Below are positions 1 to 9,788 of a DNA stretch of 48,602 nucleotides, piece by piece (the first letter of the stretch is position 1; each line of letters starts with the position of its first letter). The stretch is taken from the NCBI GenBank assembly GCA_007136405.1, contig SLHA01000011.1, positions 1 through 48,602 of the forward strand. Direction: 5' to 3'. Below the pieces are notes generated by a model, which saw only the letters and a list, made by a program, of their open reading frames with translations, made no database searches and had not been told where the DNA came from. Made by a program: the position numbers and the translations under genes. This DNA comes from Candidatus Latescibacterota bacterium. Lineage in GTDB: Bacteria; Latescibacterota; UBA2968; UBA8231.

Positions 1-204
1 AAAGGGCTTGGTGAAATGAACCCGGAGCAGCTTTGGGAGACGACAATGAACCCGGAAACTCGAACATTGCTTCATGTTAGTATGGAGGACGCGGTAGAAG
101 CCGAGCACATGTTCAGCCTACTGATGGGCGATGAAGTACAACCACGGCGCGAGTTCATAGAAGTCCATGCCCTGGACGTTCGTAATATCGACATGCACGC
201 TTGA
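1..204 (+). CDS. gyrB: DNA gyrase subunit B, C-terminal end (partial)
   Basis: The window opens inside this gene. Frame 1 reads [20 protein letters not shown], then [19 protein letters not shown] and PRREFIE, which is the conserved C-terminal TOPRIM/tail segment of GyrB. That part of the ATPase subunit contacts GyrA and helps form the DNA-cleavage site. Only about 67 codons are visible and the 5' end lies outside the window. gyrA follows on the same strand after 99 bases, the usual gyrB-gyrA order. Identification is secure because this tail is among the best-conserved parts of type IIA topoisomerases; ParE is the only alternative, and the adjoining gyrA makes it unlikely. Confidence 0.96.
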   Translation, partial: KGLGEMNPEQLWETTMNPETRTLLHVSMEDAVEAEHMFSLLMGDEVQPRREFIEVHALDVRNIDMHA

Positions 205-232
205 ACATCAATGAGCATCTTTGTTGTACATA

Positions 233-260
233 TCGACATTGTTTGGATTTTTTGTATATA
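233..260 (+). promoter_or_regulatory. Possible gyrA promoter
   Basis: TCGACA (233-238), a 16-base T-rich spacer and TATATA (255-260) resemble sigma70 -35 and -10 boxes. They lie about 45 bases before the gyrA start, in the short AT-rich gap after gyrB. The -35 and spacing are imperfect, and gyrA could equally be read through from gyrB. Confidence 0.35.
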
Positions 261-303
261 GGCGCTTTTTCTTTATCAAAACACAAAACATTCGAATGGT
301 GAT

Positions 304-2901
304 ATGTCACAGTCCGATAGGCAGAAGATAGTACAGGTAAAAATAGAGGACGAACTCAAGGTATCGTATCTTGACTACGCTATGAGCAGCATTCTGGCTC
401 GCGCGTTACCGGATGTCAGGGACGGTCTCAAGCCTTCACAACGACGGATTCTCGTCGCTATGAACGACCTTAGTTTGGCCCCTAATCGTGGTTTTCGTAA
501 GTGTGCAAAGATCGCTGGGGACACATCGGGTAATTACCATCCACATGGTGAAGCCATCGTGTACCCTACCCTGGTCCATCTAGCCCAGCCGTTCCGTTTA
601 CGATATCCGTTGGTACAAGGGCAGGGAAACTTCGGTTCAATCGACGGATATCCACCAGCGGCGATGCGATATACCGAAGCACGTCTGAGCTGGCCATCTA
701 TGGCCATGCTCGATGATCTTGAAAAGGACACAGTAAATCTTGCAGCCAACTATGACGAGACACGGAGTGAGCCACAGGTTCTACCGGCAAAATTTCCTAA
801 CCTGCTGTGTAATGGATCCATGGGCATCGCGGTTGGGATGGCTACCAAGATTCCTCCCCACAATCTGCGCGAAATCGCCCAGGGGCTCAATGCACTGATA
901 GACAATCCAGATATCAGCGTTGACGAGCTGATGGAATACGTCAAGGCTCCCGATTTCCCCACCGGTGGTGTCATTTATGGAATGAGTGGCGTCCGCCAGG
1001 CCTATCGTACCGGCCGAGGGACCGTCCAAGTTCGTGCACGCGCTGAAGTGGAGACGCAAAGCAACGGTCGTGAGCGCATTGTCGTCACGGAAATACCTTT
1101 CCTGGTAAACAAGTCGACCTTATTAGAGAGAATAGCCGAGTTGGTCCGCAGCAAGGTCATTGACGGTATATCCAATATACGCGATGAATCCGGGCGGAAG
1201 GGGTTGCGAATCGTCTTCGATATCAAGAAAGAGGCTTACGCCGAGGTCGTTCTAAATCAGCTGTACCAACACAGTATGCTACAGAACACATTCGGCATCA
1301 TGCTTCTTGCCATAGTCAGCAGCCGGCCAGAGCTGAACACGCTGAAAGATATGCTCCGCCATTATGTCGACCATAGGCATGAGGTGATACTACGGCGGAC
1401 TCGTTTTGAACTCGGTAAGGCTGCGGCACGGGCGCATATTCTGGAAGCTTTGAGAATTGCACTGGATAATATCGATGAGGTTATTCGCATAATCCGGGCT
1501 TCAAAAAATCCTGAAGCGGCTCGTGATAGTTTGATGGAAGCATTCGACCTCAGCGAGACGCAGAGTCAGGCTATTCTGAGCATGCCGCTCCAACGCCTCA
1601 CCAGCCTTGAGCATGAGAAAATCGTTATCGAGTATAGATCTGTGGTTGAGCAGATAGAGGAACTGACCGGTATTCTAACCAACCGTGATCGGCAACTGAC
1701 CATCATCAAAGACGAAATTGCTGATGTTAACCAACGATTCGGCGATGATCGGCGCACGGAGTTGGTATATTCTGCCGATGAGTTCGACATGGAGAGCCTC
1801 ATAGCAAATGAAGACATGGTAGTCACCATTTCGCGGGCCGGTTATATCAAACGCATGTCGCCACGTGCATACCGCGTCCAGCAACGTGGTGGGCGAGGCA
1901 TCACGGGCATGAAGACCCGGGACGAGGACCTTGTCGAGCATTTGTTCATAGCGTCCTCCCATGCATACCTCCTTTTTTTGACCACCGAAGGAAAGTGCCA
2001 CTGGCTGAAGGTGTACCGAATTCCGGAAGGAGACCGTACTTCCCGAGGGCGGCCAGTTGTCAACCTTCTTCAACTCGGTCCTGAAGACACCATTGCAGCG
2101 GTGGTCCCGGTGGCAGAATTCGATGCAGATCACTTTCTGTTTACCGCTACACGTAACGGGGTAGTAAAGCGGACAGTATTGTCTGCATACCAAAATGTCA
2201 GGCGTGATGGCATTATTGCCTTGAACATCCTGGAAGGCGATCAGCTCATAGGCGCCGCCATAACTGATGGTAAGCGTGACATCGGCATGGTCACAAGCAA
2301 TGGTTACATGATGCGCTTCGCCGAAGAGGAAGTGCGCCCTGTAGGTCGCGTGGCAACCGGCGTAAAGGGCATGGATCTCCGCCAGAGCGACCATGTTGTC
2401 GCTATGGTGATCGTGGACGATGACGATAGTCTGTTGACGATATGCGAATACGGATACGGCAAGCGGACAGCTCAGCACTGTTATCCTGCCAAGCACCGCG
2501 GTGGTCTAGGGGTCATTGATATCAAGGCTAATGCACGTAACGGAAGAGTGGTCGACTGTAAAGCGGTGAAGGATGGCGACGAAATCATGGTGATCACTCA
2601 AAGAGGTATAGTCATACGTATGCCAGTGTCGGATGTCTCTCAGGTAGGTCGCAACACCCAGGGTGTCAGGGTGATCAACCTGGATGATGGTGATCAAGTG
2701 ATTGCTATGACGAGGGTTGACGCCCAAGAAGAGGAGATCATAGAGGCGGCAGAAGAGGCTTCCGAACCGCTGGCCATAGACAAAGACACAGAAGACTCGG
2801 CTTCGTCGTTAGCAAACGCCGAGGCGGATAGTGAAATTACGGACCCAGTGGTTGATCCGGATATCGGTACAGAGACAGAAAACGGAGAACTGGAGGAGTA
2901 G
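304..2901 (+). CDS. gyrA: DNA gyrase subunit A
   Basis: This is the DNA-breaking and rejoining subunit of gyrase, which introduces negative supercoils using ATP hydrolysed by GyrB. The 865-residue product has the N-terminal winged-helix/tower region with the catalytic tyrosine at Y123 (context [11 protein letters not shown]). A C-terminal beta-pinwheel follows, carrying the GyrA-box QQRGGRG at 526-532, which separates gyrase from topoisomerase IV. The tail after about residue 810 is acidic and low in complexity (many E, D, S). In the quinolone-resistance region, GEAIVYPT replaces E. coli GDSAVYDT, giving Ala84 and Pro88 at the positions of Ser83 and Asp87. The ATG has only a weak ribosome-binding site. 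It follows gyrB and precedes three tRNA genes. Confidence 0.98.
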   Translation: MSQSDRQKIVQVKIEDELKVSYLDYAMSSILARALPDVRDGLKPSQRRILVAMNDLSLAPNRGFRKCAKIAGDTSGNYHPHGEAIVYPTLVHLAQPFRLRYPLVQGQGNFGSIDGYPPAAMRYTEARLSWPSMAMLDDLEKDTVNLAANYDETRSEPQVLPAKFPNLLCNGSMGIAVGMATKIPPHNLREIAQGLNALIDNPDISVDELMEYVKAPDFPTGGVIYGMSGVRQAYRTGRGTVQVRARAEVETQSNGRERIVVTEIPFLVNKSTLLERIAELVRSKVIDGISNIRDESGRKGLRIVFDIKKEAYAEVVLNQLYQHSMLQNTFGIMLLAIVSSRPELNTLKDMLRHYVDHRHEVILRRTRFELGKAAARAHILEALRIALDNIDEVIRIIRASKNPEAARDSLMEAFDLSETQSQAILSMPLQRLTSLEHEKIVIEYRSVVEQIEELTGILTNRDRQLTIIKDEIADVNQRFGDDRRTELVYSADEFDMESLIANEDMVVTISRAGYIKRMSPRAYRVQQRGGRGITGMKTRDEDLVEHLFIASSHAYLLFLTTEGKCHWLKVYRIPEGDRTSRGRPVVNLLQLGPEDTIAAVVPVAEFDADHFLFTATRNGVVKRTVLSAYQNVRRDGIIALNILEGDQLIGAAITDGKRDIGMVTSNGYMMRFAEEEVRPVGRVATGVKGMDLRQSDHVVAMVIVDDDDSLLTICEYGYGKRTAQHCYPAKHRGGLGVIDIKANARNGRVVDCKAVKDGDEIMVITQRGIVIRMPVSDVSQVGRNTQGVRVINLDDGDQVIAMTRVDAQEEEIIEAAEEASEPLAIDKDTEDSASSLANAEADSEITDPVVDPDIGTETENGELEE

Positions 2902-3046
2902 CCTGCGCGAGAAGTCCCGAATCTGCTGCATTGGCCTCTTATTTACATAGGAACCGCTTCCGACGACCAGGGCGGTCTCCGGCGTAGCCTCGCCAGCTTT
3001 TTCCGAACATGGCTGGATGACCCGGCCTCGCTTCCAGTGATCGGAC

Positions 3047-3075
3047 TTGACGTCAATGCACGCCTGTTGTACCTT
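3047..3075 (+). promoter_or_regulatory. Promoter of the tRNA cluster
   Basis: TTGACG (3047-3052), a 17-base spacer and TACCTT (3070-3075) lie directly upstream of the first tRNA, whose 5' end is at 3091. Predicted initiation near 3082 leaves a very short 5' leader for RNase P to remove, as expected for a stable-RNA promoter. Confidence 0.6.
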
Positions 3076-3090
3076 TATCCCTTCCAATTG

Positions 3091-3177
3091 GGAGGGTTAG
3101 ACCTAATTGGTAAGGCAGCGGTCTTGAAAACCGCCGGGCTTACGCCCTTGAGGGTTCGAGTCCCTCACCCTCCGCCA
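3091..3177 (+). tRNA. tRNA-Ser (anticodon UGA)
   Basis: The acceptor arms GGAGGGT and ACCCTCC pair perfectly. The anticodon arm is GCGGT-CTTGAAA-ACCGC, giving TGA and serine. A variable arm of class II length (around CGGGCTTACGCCC) and a T arm with GGTTCGAGTCC follow. The discriminator G and CCA (3175-3177) are encoded in DNA. Confidence 0.95.
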
Positions 3178-3230
3178 ACAAGGATTTGTTGTTTCTGTGC
3201 GAGTTCTCAGCTCCCGCGCCTTTCTTGATG

Positions 3231-3323
<93 letters not shown>

Positions 3324-3332
3324 ATACCGTGC

Positions 3333-3406
3333 TGCGCCCTCGTTCAATGGTAGGACACGTGACTCTGGATCACGTTATCGGGGTTCGAATCCCTGGGGCG
3401 CAGCCA
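3333..3406 (+). tRNA. tRNA-Gln (anticodon CUG)
   Basis: The acceptor TGCGCCC pairs with GGGCGCA. The anticodon stem CGTGA/TCACG encloses loop CTCTGGA, so the anticodon is CTG, glutamine. It has a class I variable loop, T arm GGTTCGAATCC, and an encoded CCA at 3404-3406. It starts only 10 bases after the preceding tRNA. Confidence 0.94.
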
Positions 3407-3586
3407 TTTTATGCCTTCCCGATGACATTGAGCCGGGCAACGCTGCTTGGGCTATGACGCCAGCTGTCTGCAAGTGAAGTGTGCCGAAAGACCTGCCCGC
3501 TGATCTGGCTGCACCACCCTCAGCATACCAGAGACTCACGCGGGAGTACCAGGCACAAAACCCCTGTGTGTCATCCAAATACGGTG
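3407..3586. other. Intergenic region before the sugar operon
   Basis: No gene is supported between the tRNA-Gln and the sugar-operon promoter, nor in the 110-base untranslated leader that follows the promoter up to 3725. The short open frames here show no conserved motif and no ribosome-binding site. Confidence 0.5.
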
Positions 3587-3615
3587 TTGACAGCATATAC
3601 GCTCACTCCTATCGT
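3587..3615 (+). promoter_or_regulatory. Promoter of the sugar-uptake operon
   Basis: TTGACA (3587-3592), a 17-base spacer and TATCGT (3610-3615) form a near-consensus sigma70 promoter, with initiation expected near 3622. This leaves a leader of about 105 bases before the first permease. An ORF extending upstream from the permease begins inside the promoter, which supports the later start at 3726. Confidence 0.65.
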
Positions 3616-3725
3616 TGTCTGCTGGTTCTTTACTGGTTACAGCAGGGCTCAATCCTGGCGCGTTCTTAAGTCTGCCAGGAGCGCGCTGCGAGTCTCCACC
3701 CTCTCGCTGGAACCCGCCGCTCATT

Positions 3726-4862
3726 ATGACCAACAGAATCACTGAAACGCTTACCGCGTGGATATTCCTGGCACCGGCACTGTTGGTGCTTACGACCTTC
3801 GGGCTCTTTCCAATCGGCTATGCTGTCTTTGTCAGTATGCACCAATGGCGGATCAGAAAAGGCATCTTTATCGGCTTGGAACACTACCAACGCGCCCTGG
3901 GAGACCCTCAGGCGTTGGTGTGGTTAGCGTTCGGTTGCCTGTTTTTGTGGTTGACGGTTCGTTACCGTGCAAGAATACGCCAGGTCCTGTCAGGCTCACC
4001 TATTGGGCTGGTTGTATACCTGTTACTGCTGACCGGGTCTTTGTGGATCGTGTTCGCCAAGGGCCTGACCGTGATGGTAGAAACCGGAGATCATCGTCTC
4101 TACAATGGGTTAAGGGTGACGGCATTCTACGCGATAGGTACCATTCCCGTGCAACTAACTGTAGCCATGTTGCTGGCGTACTTGCTCTTCATGAGCCTGT
4201 GGGGAAAAGGTGCGTTCCGCTTACTGTTGTTTCTGCCTTACGTAACTCCGGTCATCGCATCGGCAGTGGTCTTTCGCGCTATCTTCAGTCCCCATCCCGC
4301 TTCCATGGCAAACCGAATACGAGCCCTGTTGGGGCTTGCGCCATCTCGCTGGTTGTATGAAAGCACATCAGTGGTCGGGTTGCTTCTGGAAAGTTTGGGG
4401 TGGAGTCAATACCCCTCTTGGATAGATGCGGCTTTTCCCAGTCTCGCATTGGTTTCTATAATAATGTATAACATCTGGGTATATATCGGCTACGCGACCG
4501 TAATATTGCTCGCAGGCTTGAGCGCTATTCCCAAGCAATACTACGAGGCAGCCGAGATTGACGGTGCCAACTCATGGCAGGTATTCCGCAATGTAACACT
4601 GCCATTGGTGTCACCCACCCTCTTTTTCTTGTCTATGGTGGCGGTGATAGGGACCTTCAAGGCATTCAACCATATCTATATCATGCGTACACCAGGCGCT
4701 CGTGAAAGTGTGGATGTTATCAGCATCGCTATCTTCGACCTGATCTTCGAATACCACAATGCCGGTTACGCTTCAGCCATCGCATTCATCCTGTTCGCGG
4801 TCATTACCTTCTTGACGCTGATGCAGAACAGACTGTTAGGGAGGCGAGTCTTCTATGGCTAA
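3726..4862 (+). CDS. Carbohydrate ABC transporter permease (MalF/UgpA type)
   Basis: This inner-membrane subunit of an ABC sugar importer has 378 residues. The EAA loop, which docks the ATPase, is EAAEIDGANSWQVF from residue 274, followed by LPLVSP. Hydrophobic segments lie near 11-35, 62-79, 93-110, 131-155, 163-185, 238-265 and further on. The pair at 62-110 is an extra two-helix insertion between the first helix and the usual core, and a second insertion lies around 190-235; MalF relatives are usually nearer 290-310 residues. The ATG at 3726 is chosen because the hydrophobic N-terminus begins there; an in-frame TTG at 3615 overlaps the promoter. The next permease overlaps by 8 bases. Substrate is not determinable from sequence. 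Confidence 0.88.
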   Translation: MTNRITETLTAWIFLAPALLVLTTFGLFPIGYAVFVSMHQWRIRKGIFIGLEHYQRALGDPQALVWLAFGCLFLWLTVRYRARIRQVLSGSPIGLVVYLLLLTGSLWIVFAKGLTVMVETGDHRLYNGLRVTAFYAIGTIPVQLTVAMLLAYLLFMSLWGKGAFRLLLFLPYVTPVIASAVVFRAIFSPHPASMANRIRALLGLAPSRWLYESTSVVGLLLESLGWSQYPSWIDAAFPSLALVSIIMYNIWVYIGYATVILLAGLSAIPKQYYEAAEIDGANSWQVFRNVTLPLVSPTLFFLSMVAVIGTFKAFNHIYIMRTPGARESVDVISIAIFDLIFEYHNAGYASAIAFILFAVITFLTLMQNRLLGRRVFYG

Positions 4863-5703
4863 GGGAGTCAGGCAACATCGGATCAGGACGTTCGTGGTAT
4901 ATGGTGGCCTTATATCTTGGGTGCTCGTTTCGTGCTTCCCGTTCGTCTGGATGATTCTGGCGTCACTCATGACTCGCGGCGAGACGCTGAGAAGAGTCCT
5001 CCTGCCAGCCAATATTCAGTGGGGTAACTACGTCCGAGCCTGGCAAGATGCCGGTTTCGGCTTGTATTTCCAGAACTCGATGATCATCGCCTTGCTACAG
5101 GTCACCGGTACGCTGGTGTTCTCGTTGCTGGCTGCCTACTCTCTGGCGCGAATTGAGTTCAGGGGGCGCGGAGTGATATTCGCCTGCATTCTGGCGACGC
5201 TGATGATCCCGGACAGCGTCACTATGGTACCCAATTTCCTGACGATCTCCTGGCTTCACCGGAACACGCCCATGACTTGGCTGAATAATTGGCCAGCACT
5301 GACGATACCGTTCATGGGCAATGCCTTCAGCATTTTCCTTCTGCGCCAGTTTCTGCGTGGCCTACCCGGAGAGCTTTGGGAAGCTGCCCGCATCGATGGC
5401 GCAACCCACTTCAGGTTCCTGTTCCAGATCGTATTACCGTTGTGCCGGGCCCCACTATTGACTGTTGGTATGTTTACCTTTATCGGCGCCTGGAACGCAT
5501 TGGCTTGGCCGTTATTGGTGACCAATCGGCCGGACTGGCGTCCCATTTCCGTAGGTCTGCAGAAATTCGTGACTGAAGCCGGCGCGGAAATACATCTGCA
5601 GATGGCAGGCGCGGTAATCGCAACCGCTCCAGTATTACTGGCCTATTTTCTCATCCAACGTGAATTTACCGAGGGCATTTCCATGTCCGGCCTGAAGGGA
5701 TGA
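4855..5703 (+). CDS. Carbohydrate ABC transporter permease (MalG/UgpE type)
   Basis: This is the second membrane subunit of the importer, 282 residues, the normal length for the family. About six hydrophobic segments are visible (around 13-38, 75-100, 107-120, 148-165, 195-215, 250-270). The EAA motif EAARIDGATHFRFLFQIVLPL starts near residue 176. It overlaps the preceding permease by 8 bases and its stop overlaps the next start in ATGA, so the three transport genes are probably translationally coupled. No ATP-binding subunit is encoded nearby; many such importers share an ATPase of MsmX/MsmK type encoded elsewhere, and that is assumed here. Confidence 0.9.
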   Translation: MAKGVRQHRIRTFVVYGGLISWVLVSCFPFVWMILASLMTRGETLRRVLLPANIQWGNYVRAWQDAGFGLYFQNSMIIALLQVTGTLVFSLLAAYSLARIEFRGRGVIFACILATLMIPDSVTMVPNFLTISWLHRNTPMTWLNNWPALTIPFMGNAFSIFLLRQFLRGLPGELWEAARIDGATHFRFLFQIVLPLCRAPLLTVGMFTFIGAWNALAWPLLVTNRPDWRPISVGLQKFVTEAGAEIHLQMAGAVIATAPVLLAYFLIQREFTEGISMSGLKG

Positions 5704-7052
5704 CCATGACAACGATGAAGATTGTACCATGCGTGAGTCTGATGCTCATCTTGGTTCAACTGGGCTGTGGTGGACCCGGAGAGCGCGACTCTTGGTTGAC
5801 CGATGATCCTGTAGAACTGGAAACCATCGATCCGCAAGGCCAGGAGGTGACGTTCTGGTACCAACACAGTCGCGAACGGGAAACAGAACTACTGGCTTTG
5901 ATCGGTGAATTCAATCGTACGAATCCACACGGGATACGAGTCCGGGGCGAATATGCAGGTGGGTACAATGACATATACAACAAGATGGTCGTAGCCATAC
6001 AATCAGGTACTGTCCCTGACCTTTTGGTGGCGTACCAGAACCAGGCTCGGGCATATTACCAGGCAGAAGGAATCGTGGATCTGTCTCCGTATATGGAATC
6101 CGAACGATGGGGCTTGACTCAAGAGGAATTGGACGATTTCTATCCTGCATTCCTGCAGCAGGATCGGTATGGCGATGCTCAGATATGCTTTCCTCCCAAC
6201 CGTTCTCTGGAGGTTCTATACTACAACAAAGACTGGTTGGCGGAAATGGGTTTTGAGGGTCCTCCGTCAACCTGGCAGGAATTCGCCACTATGTGTCGTG
6301 CCGCAAGGGACAATCCATTCAGTAAATCCCCCCGCCCCAGCAGAAGTCTTGGATTCATGCTCGATATTGATGCCAGCCGCATAGCGTCTATGGTTTTTGG
6401 CCGGGCAGGTGATCTGTACTGTCCGGAGGAGCAAAGGTACACGCTGGACACGGAAGAAATGCGCACCACTCTGCGGCTGATGTTGGAGCTGATGAGGGAA
6501 GGCGCTGTCGAGATAGTGGGTGATGATCACGGAGATCAGGCCGAGTTCAGTGTGGGGCAGGTGCTGTTTACGCTGCGCTCCTCATCAGGCCTGCCTTTCT
6601 ACCGAAGCGCGGTAGAGCAAGACGGCGTGGGATTCCGCTGGAACGTAACCAATCCTCCATACAGTGGCGACCAACCAGTGGTCAACGTATATGGTGCCAG
6701 TCTGGCCGTGGGCCGAACCAACCCATCGCGTCAGTTGGCAGCGTGGATTTTCCTGAAGTGGTTTACACAGCCGGAGCAGCAGGCACGGTGGGTCACCGCC
6801 AGCAATTATTTTCCCGTTAGGAAGAGCACGGCTGTTAAGCTCGATGAGCTTTTCGAACGCAGTCCCCAGTACCGTTCTGCATACCAACTGCTGCAATATG
6901 GTAAAAGCGAGCCTGCGGCCGCAGGATATCAACAGGTGCGCAGGCTGATACAAAATTCGGTGGTAGCCATTCTGGACGGGGAAAATATGGATCGGGTCCT
7001 CCGTCAGCTCGAAGAGCGGGCCAATCGTACCTTGCTGGATGAACTGTACTGA
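5700..7052 (+). CDS. Extracellular sugar-binding lipoprotein of the ABC importer
   Basis: A solute-binding protein (SBP family 1, MalE/UgpB-like) of 450 residues. The N-terminus has a lipoprotein signal: basic start, hydrophobic stretch LMLILVQ, and lipobox QLGC with C23 as the lipidated residue, so the mature protein should be membrane-anchored outside the cytoplasm. Family-typical features include VTFWYQHS near the start, FNRTNPHGIRVRGEYAGGYNDIYNKMV, and YYNKDWLAEMGFEGPPSTWQEF in the hinge region. The start codon overlaps the stop of the permease gene (ATGA at 5700). The GH116-type glycosidase downstream suggests the ligand is a beta-linked oligosaccharide or glycoside, which is inference only. 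Confidence 0.92.
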   Translation: MTMTTMKIVPCVSLMLILVQLGCGGPGERDSWLTDDPVELETIDPQGQEVTFWYQHSRERETELLALIGEFNRTNPHGIRVRGEYAGGYNDIYNKMVVAIQSGTVPDLLVAYQNQARAYYQAEGIVDLSPYMESERWGLTQEELDDFYPAFLQQDRYGDAQICFPPNRSLEVLYYNKDWLAEMGFEGPPSTWQEFATMCRAARDNPFSKSPRPSRSLGFMLDIDASRIASMVFGRAGDLYCPEEQRYTLDTEEMRTTLRLMLELMREGAVEIVGDDHGDQAEFSVGQVLFTLRSSSGLPFYRSAVEQDGVGFRWNVTNPPYSGDQPVVNVYGASLAVGRTNPSRQLAAWIFLKWFTQPEQQARWVTASNYFPVRKSTAVKLDELFERSPQYRSAYQLLQYGKSEPAAAGYQQVRRLIQNSVVAILDGENMDRVLRQLEERANRTLLDELY

Positions 7053-7162
7053 TCCACCCGGTTCCAAGATTGTTTCTACACAACAGCGCATGGAGCAAAA
7101 CGGCCATGCCTACGGAACGGAGCCCGCTACCGCCCGGATGGCTGGCACAAGGAGCTGATGGT

Positions 7163-9763
7163 ATGGGAGTACCTTACAAACGTAGTGAACTGGCTGGCGA
7201 ACCGAGTCAAAACGTTTACAAGGGCGATCACCTTCAGCAGATCGCCTTTCCTTTGGGCGGTCTGGGCGCCGGCTGTCTGCACCTGGGAGGAGCGAGTAAC
7301 TTTCAGGATTTCTGCCTGTTCAACACTCCAGCCTTCGGCCATAGTCCCATGACTTTCGCAGCGGCGTACTGTGAGGAACAGGAACGCCAGACTGGCGTTA
7401 TGCGCGTTCTGGAGGGTCCGGTTCAAAATCCACATGTTTTCAACCAGGCAAGGTTCGGCAATGGTGCGTTGGCATCAGGGCACGAAGGTCTGCCCCACAT
7501 GGAATGCGCTGAATTCAGGGGCGAGTTCCCCTTCGCGTGGGTGCAGTTGGAGGACCAGGCTCTTCCGCTTCAGGTATCGCTAGAGGCGTTCTCTCCGTTG
7601 ATCCCCGGAGACGATATCAGTTCGGGTTTGCCAGCCGCGTTCCTGTCTTACCGACTGCGTAGCAGAGCCAAGAGAACAATGCGGGTACAGTTCTCCTTCA
7701 ATGTGCAGTATCCAGCTCCTGCCAATCTTCACGGCCACGACAATCGGGATATGCAGGGACACTGCGTATACCATCGTCACGACACGCATTTTGCCGGTCT
7801 TTACTTCGAGAATGACCTAGTGGCAGATGATCCTCGCAAGGTGAGCATTGCCGTAGTGTCTGCCCTTAATGGTCAGCGGGCGAACTGTGCCTGGTTCCGT
7901 GGCGGCTGGTTTGATGCCCTGACTGTGCTAACCAATCAACTCATCAGTGGCACGCTCCCCGATGAGCCCACATCACGCCCTGTTTTGCCTGTTGGTCGTG
8001 CGCGCTTCGGGGCAACCCTGTTCTGGAACCTGAACCTCAATCCAGGCGACCAGGTAGAGATCCCACTGGTATACTGCTGGTATGCACCCAATAGTTCGCT
8101 GAATTATGGGAGTTTGGATAAGGGCGATGAGACCACCCAGGAAAACCGCGGCTACAAACCTTTCTATACCACATTGTATGAAGATGCGTGGAGCGTTGCC
8201 CATGCAGCGACAACCAGGCAGACAGAGCTGACACAGCGAACCAGGGAGTTTCACCGGGCCCTTTTTCAGTCCTCGCTTCCTGACTATGTACTTGAAGCAG
8301 TTTCGGCCAATCTGGCCATTCTGAAGTCACCGACCGTGTTACGCCAGCAGGATGGCTCCCTCTGGAACTGGGAAGGTTGCTCATACGGGAGCGGATGTTG
8401 TGCCGGATCCTGTACTCACGTTTGGAACTACGCTCAGGCCATTCCGTACTTGTTTCCAGCGTTGGAAAGAACCCTTCGTGACCAGGAACTGAAGTGGTCC
8501 ATGGACCACCGAGGTCATGTTACGTTTCGTTCCGCCCTACCTTCTGGCCCTGTCCAGCATGACTTCCATGCCGCGGCTGATGGGCAACTAGGCGGAGTGA
8601 TGAAAGTCTACCGCGACTGGCAGATCAGCGGTGACGACACATGGCTCCGAGAACGCTATCCCTTGGTGCGCCGCAGCATGGAGTATTGCATGTCCGTATG
8701 GGATCCTGACGCTTTGGGTGTTTTGATCGAACCCCACCACAATACATATGATATCGAGTTCTGGGGCGCTGATGTGATGTGTTCCAGCTTTTATCTGGGC
8801 GCGCTACGCGCCCTGGCCATGATGGCCAATGCCCTGGGGCACACAGATGATGCGGTGAGGTACGGCGAACTCGCGGACAAGGGAACGGAATACTGTGACG
8901 CGCACCTGTGGAATGGAGAATACTTCTTTCAACAGGTCGAATGGAAGAAGCTCCGGGCATCGGCAGAAATGGCTACATGGACCGATTCCTATTCGGAAGA
9001 GGCAGTGGAACTGCTGAAGGCGGAAGGACCGAAATACCAATACGGAACGGGATGTCTGTCCGATGGTGTCATCGGACAATGGTATGCTGAAATGTTGGCA
9101 CTCCCATCAGTTCTGGATACAGCCAAGACTCGTGAGCATCTCAAGTCGGTATTTAGATATAACTTCAAAAACTCTCTACAAGGGCATGCCAATCCGCAGA
9201 GACCTGGATTTGCCCTCAATGATGAACCAGGACTTCTGCTGTGTACATGGCCCCATGGAGGCAAGCCAGCGCTGCCTTTTGTCTATTCGGACGAAGTATG
9301 GACAGGCATTGAATACCAGGTAGCCAGCCACATGATCTATACGGGCTTGGTGGAAGAGGGCTTGACCCTGGTAAGTGCTGTGCGGAAGCGGTATGATGGT
9401 AAGGTTCGCAATCCGTGGAATGAGTATGAGTGCGGTAGTTATTACGCCCGGGCCCTGGCTTCCTATGCCGTCTTGCTGGCTCTGACCGGCTTCAAATACA
9501 GTGCGGTAGAACGGCATCTGGAGGTGGCTCCCCGCCTATCCTCCGAAAAGGGCCGGTTTCTTTTTTCGGTAGATTCCTGCTGGGGTAGCATCCACTATGA
9601 GAAGCGGGTCGAAGGTGTAGAAATTCGTATAGCTCCGGTGGAGGGAGAGTTGCAGATCGCCAGAATCAGCGTGGACGGTACCCTGGTTGGCGAGCGCACT
9701 GACAGACATCTGGAACAACCTGCTATTTCCCTACCAGACAAACCCGTTACGATTCTGGTGTGA
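7163..9763 (+). CDS. GH116-family (DUF608/GBA2-like) glycoside hydrolase
   Basis: A large enzyme (866 residues from this start) with a GBA2-type N-terminal beta-domain (IAFPLGGLGAGCLHLGG near residue 28) and an (alpha/alpha)6 C-terminal domain. NTYDIEFWGADVMCSSFYLGALRA matches the acid/base region of GH116 enzymes; D530 corresponds to the catalytic Asp. VYSDEVWTGIEYQVASHMI is also family-typical. The classical nucleophile region is replaced by a cysteine-rich WEGC...GSCTHVWNYAQA stretch near 403-425, so activity may differ from the known beta-glucosidases. There is no signal peptide, so it probably acts in the cytoplasm on imported sugars. The ATG at 7163 has AAGGAG eight bases upstream; in-frame alternatives are 7106 (ATG) and 7070 (TTG). 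It ends the operon. Confidence 0.86.
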   Translation: MGVPYKRSELAGEPSQNVYKGDHLQQIAFPLGGLGAGCLHLGGASNFQDFCLFNTPAFGHSPMTFAAAYCEEQERQTGVMRVLEGPVQNPHVFNQARFGNGALASGHEGLPHMECAEFRGEFPFAWVQLEDQALPLQVSLEAFSPLIPGDDISSGLPAAFLSYRLRSRAKRTMRVQFSFNVQYPAPANLHGHDNRDMQGHCVYHRHDTHFAGLYFENDLVADDPRKVSIAVVSALNGQRANCAWFRGGWFDALTVLTNQLISGTLPDEPTSRPVLPVGRARFGATLFWNLNLNPGDQVEIPLVYCWYAPNSSLNYGSLDKGDETTQENRGYKPFYTTLYEDAWSVAHAATTRQTELTQRTREFHRALFQSSLPDYVLEAVSANLAILKSPTVLRQQDGSLWNWEGCSYGSGCCAGSCTHVWNYAQAIPYLFPALERTLRDQELKWSMDHRGHVTFRSALPSGPVQHDFHAAADGQLGGVMKVYRDWQISGDDTWLRERYPLVRRSMEYCMSVWDPDALGVLIEPHHNTYDIEFWGADVMCSSFYLGALRALAMMANALGHTDDAVRYGELADKGTEYCDAHLWNGEYFFQQVEWKKLRASAEMATWTDSYSEEAVELLKAEGPKYQYGTGCLSDGVIGQWYAEMLALPSVLDTAKTREHLKSVFRYNFKNSLQGHANPQRPGFALNDEPGLLLCTWPHGGKPALPFVYSDEVWTGIEYQVASHMIYTGLVEEGLTLVSAVRKRYDGKVRNPWNEYECGSYYARALASYAVLLALTGFKYSAVERHLEVAPRLSSEKGRFLFSVDSCWGSIHYEKRVEGVEIRIAPVEGELQIARISVDGTLVGERTDRHLEQPAISLPDKPVTILV

Positions 9764-9788
9764 TTGTGGCATCCTTCCGATTTCCTGC

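Noticed and set aside
1675-2496. 273-codon open frame on the minus strand inside gyrA
   Set aside because: It lies opposite a fully conserved gene, has no ribosome-binding site or recognisable domain, and is explained by codon bias of gyrA.
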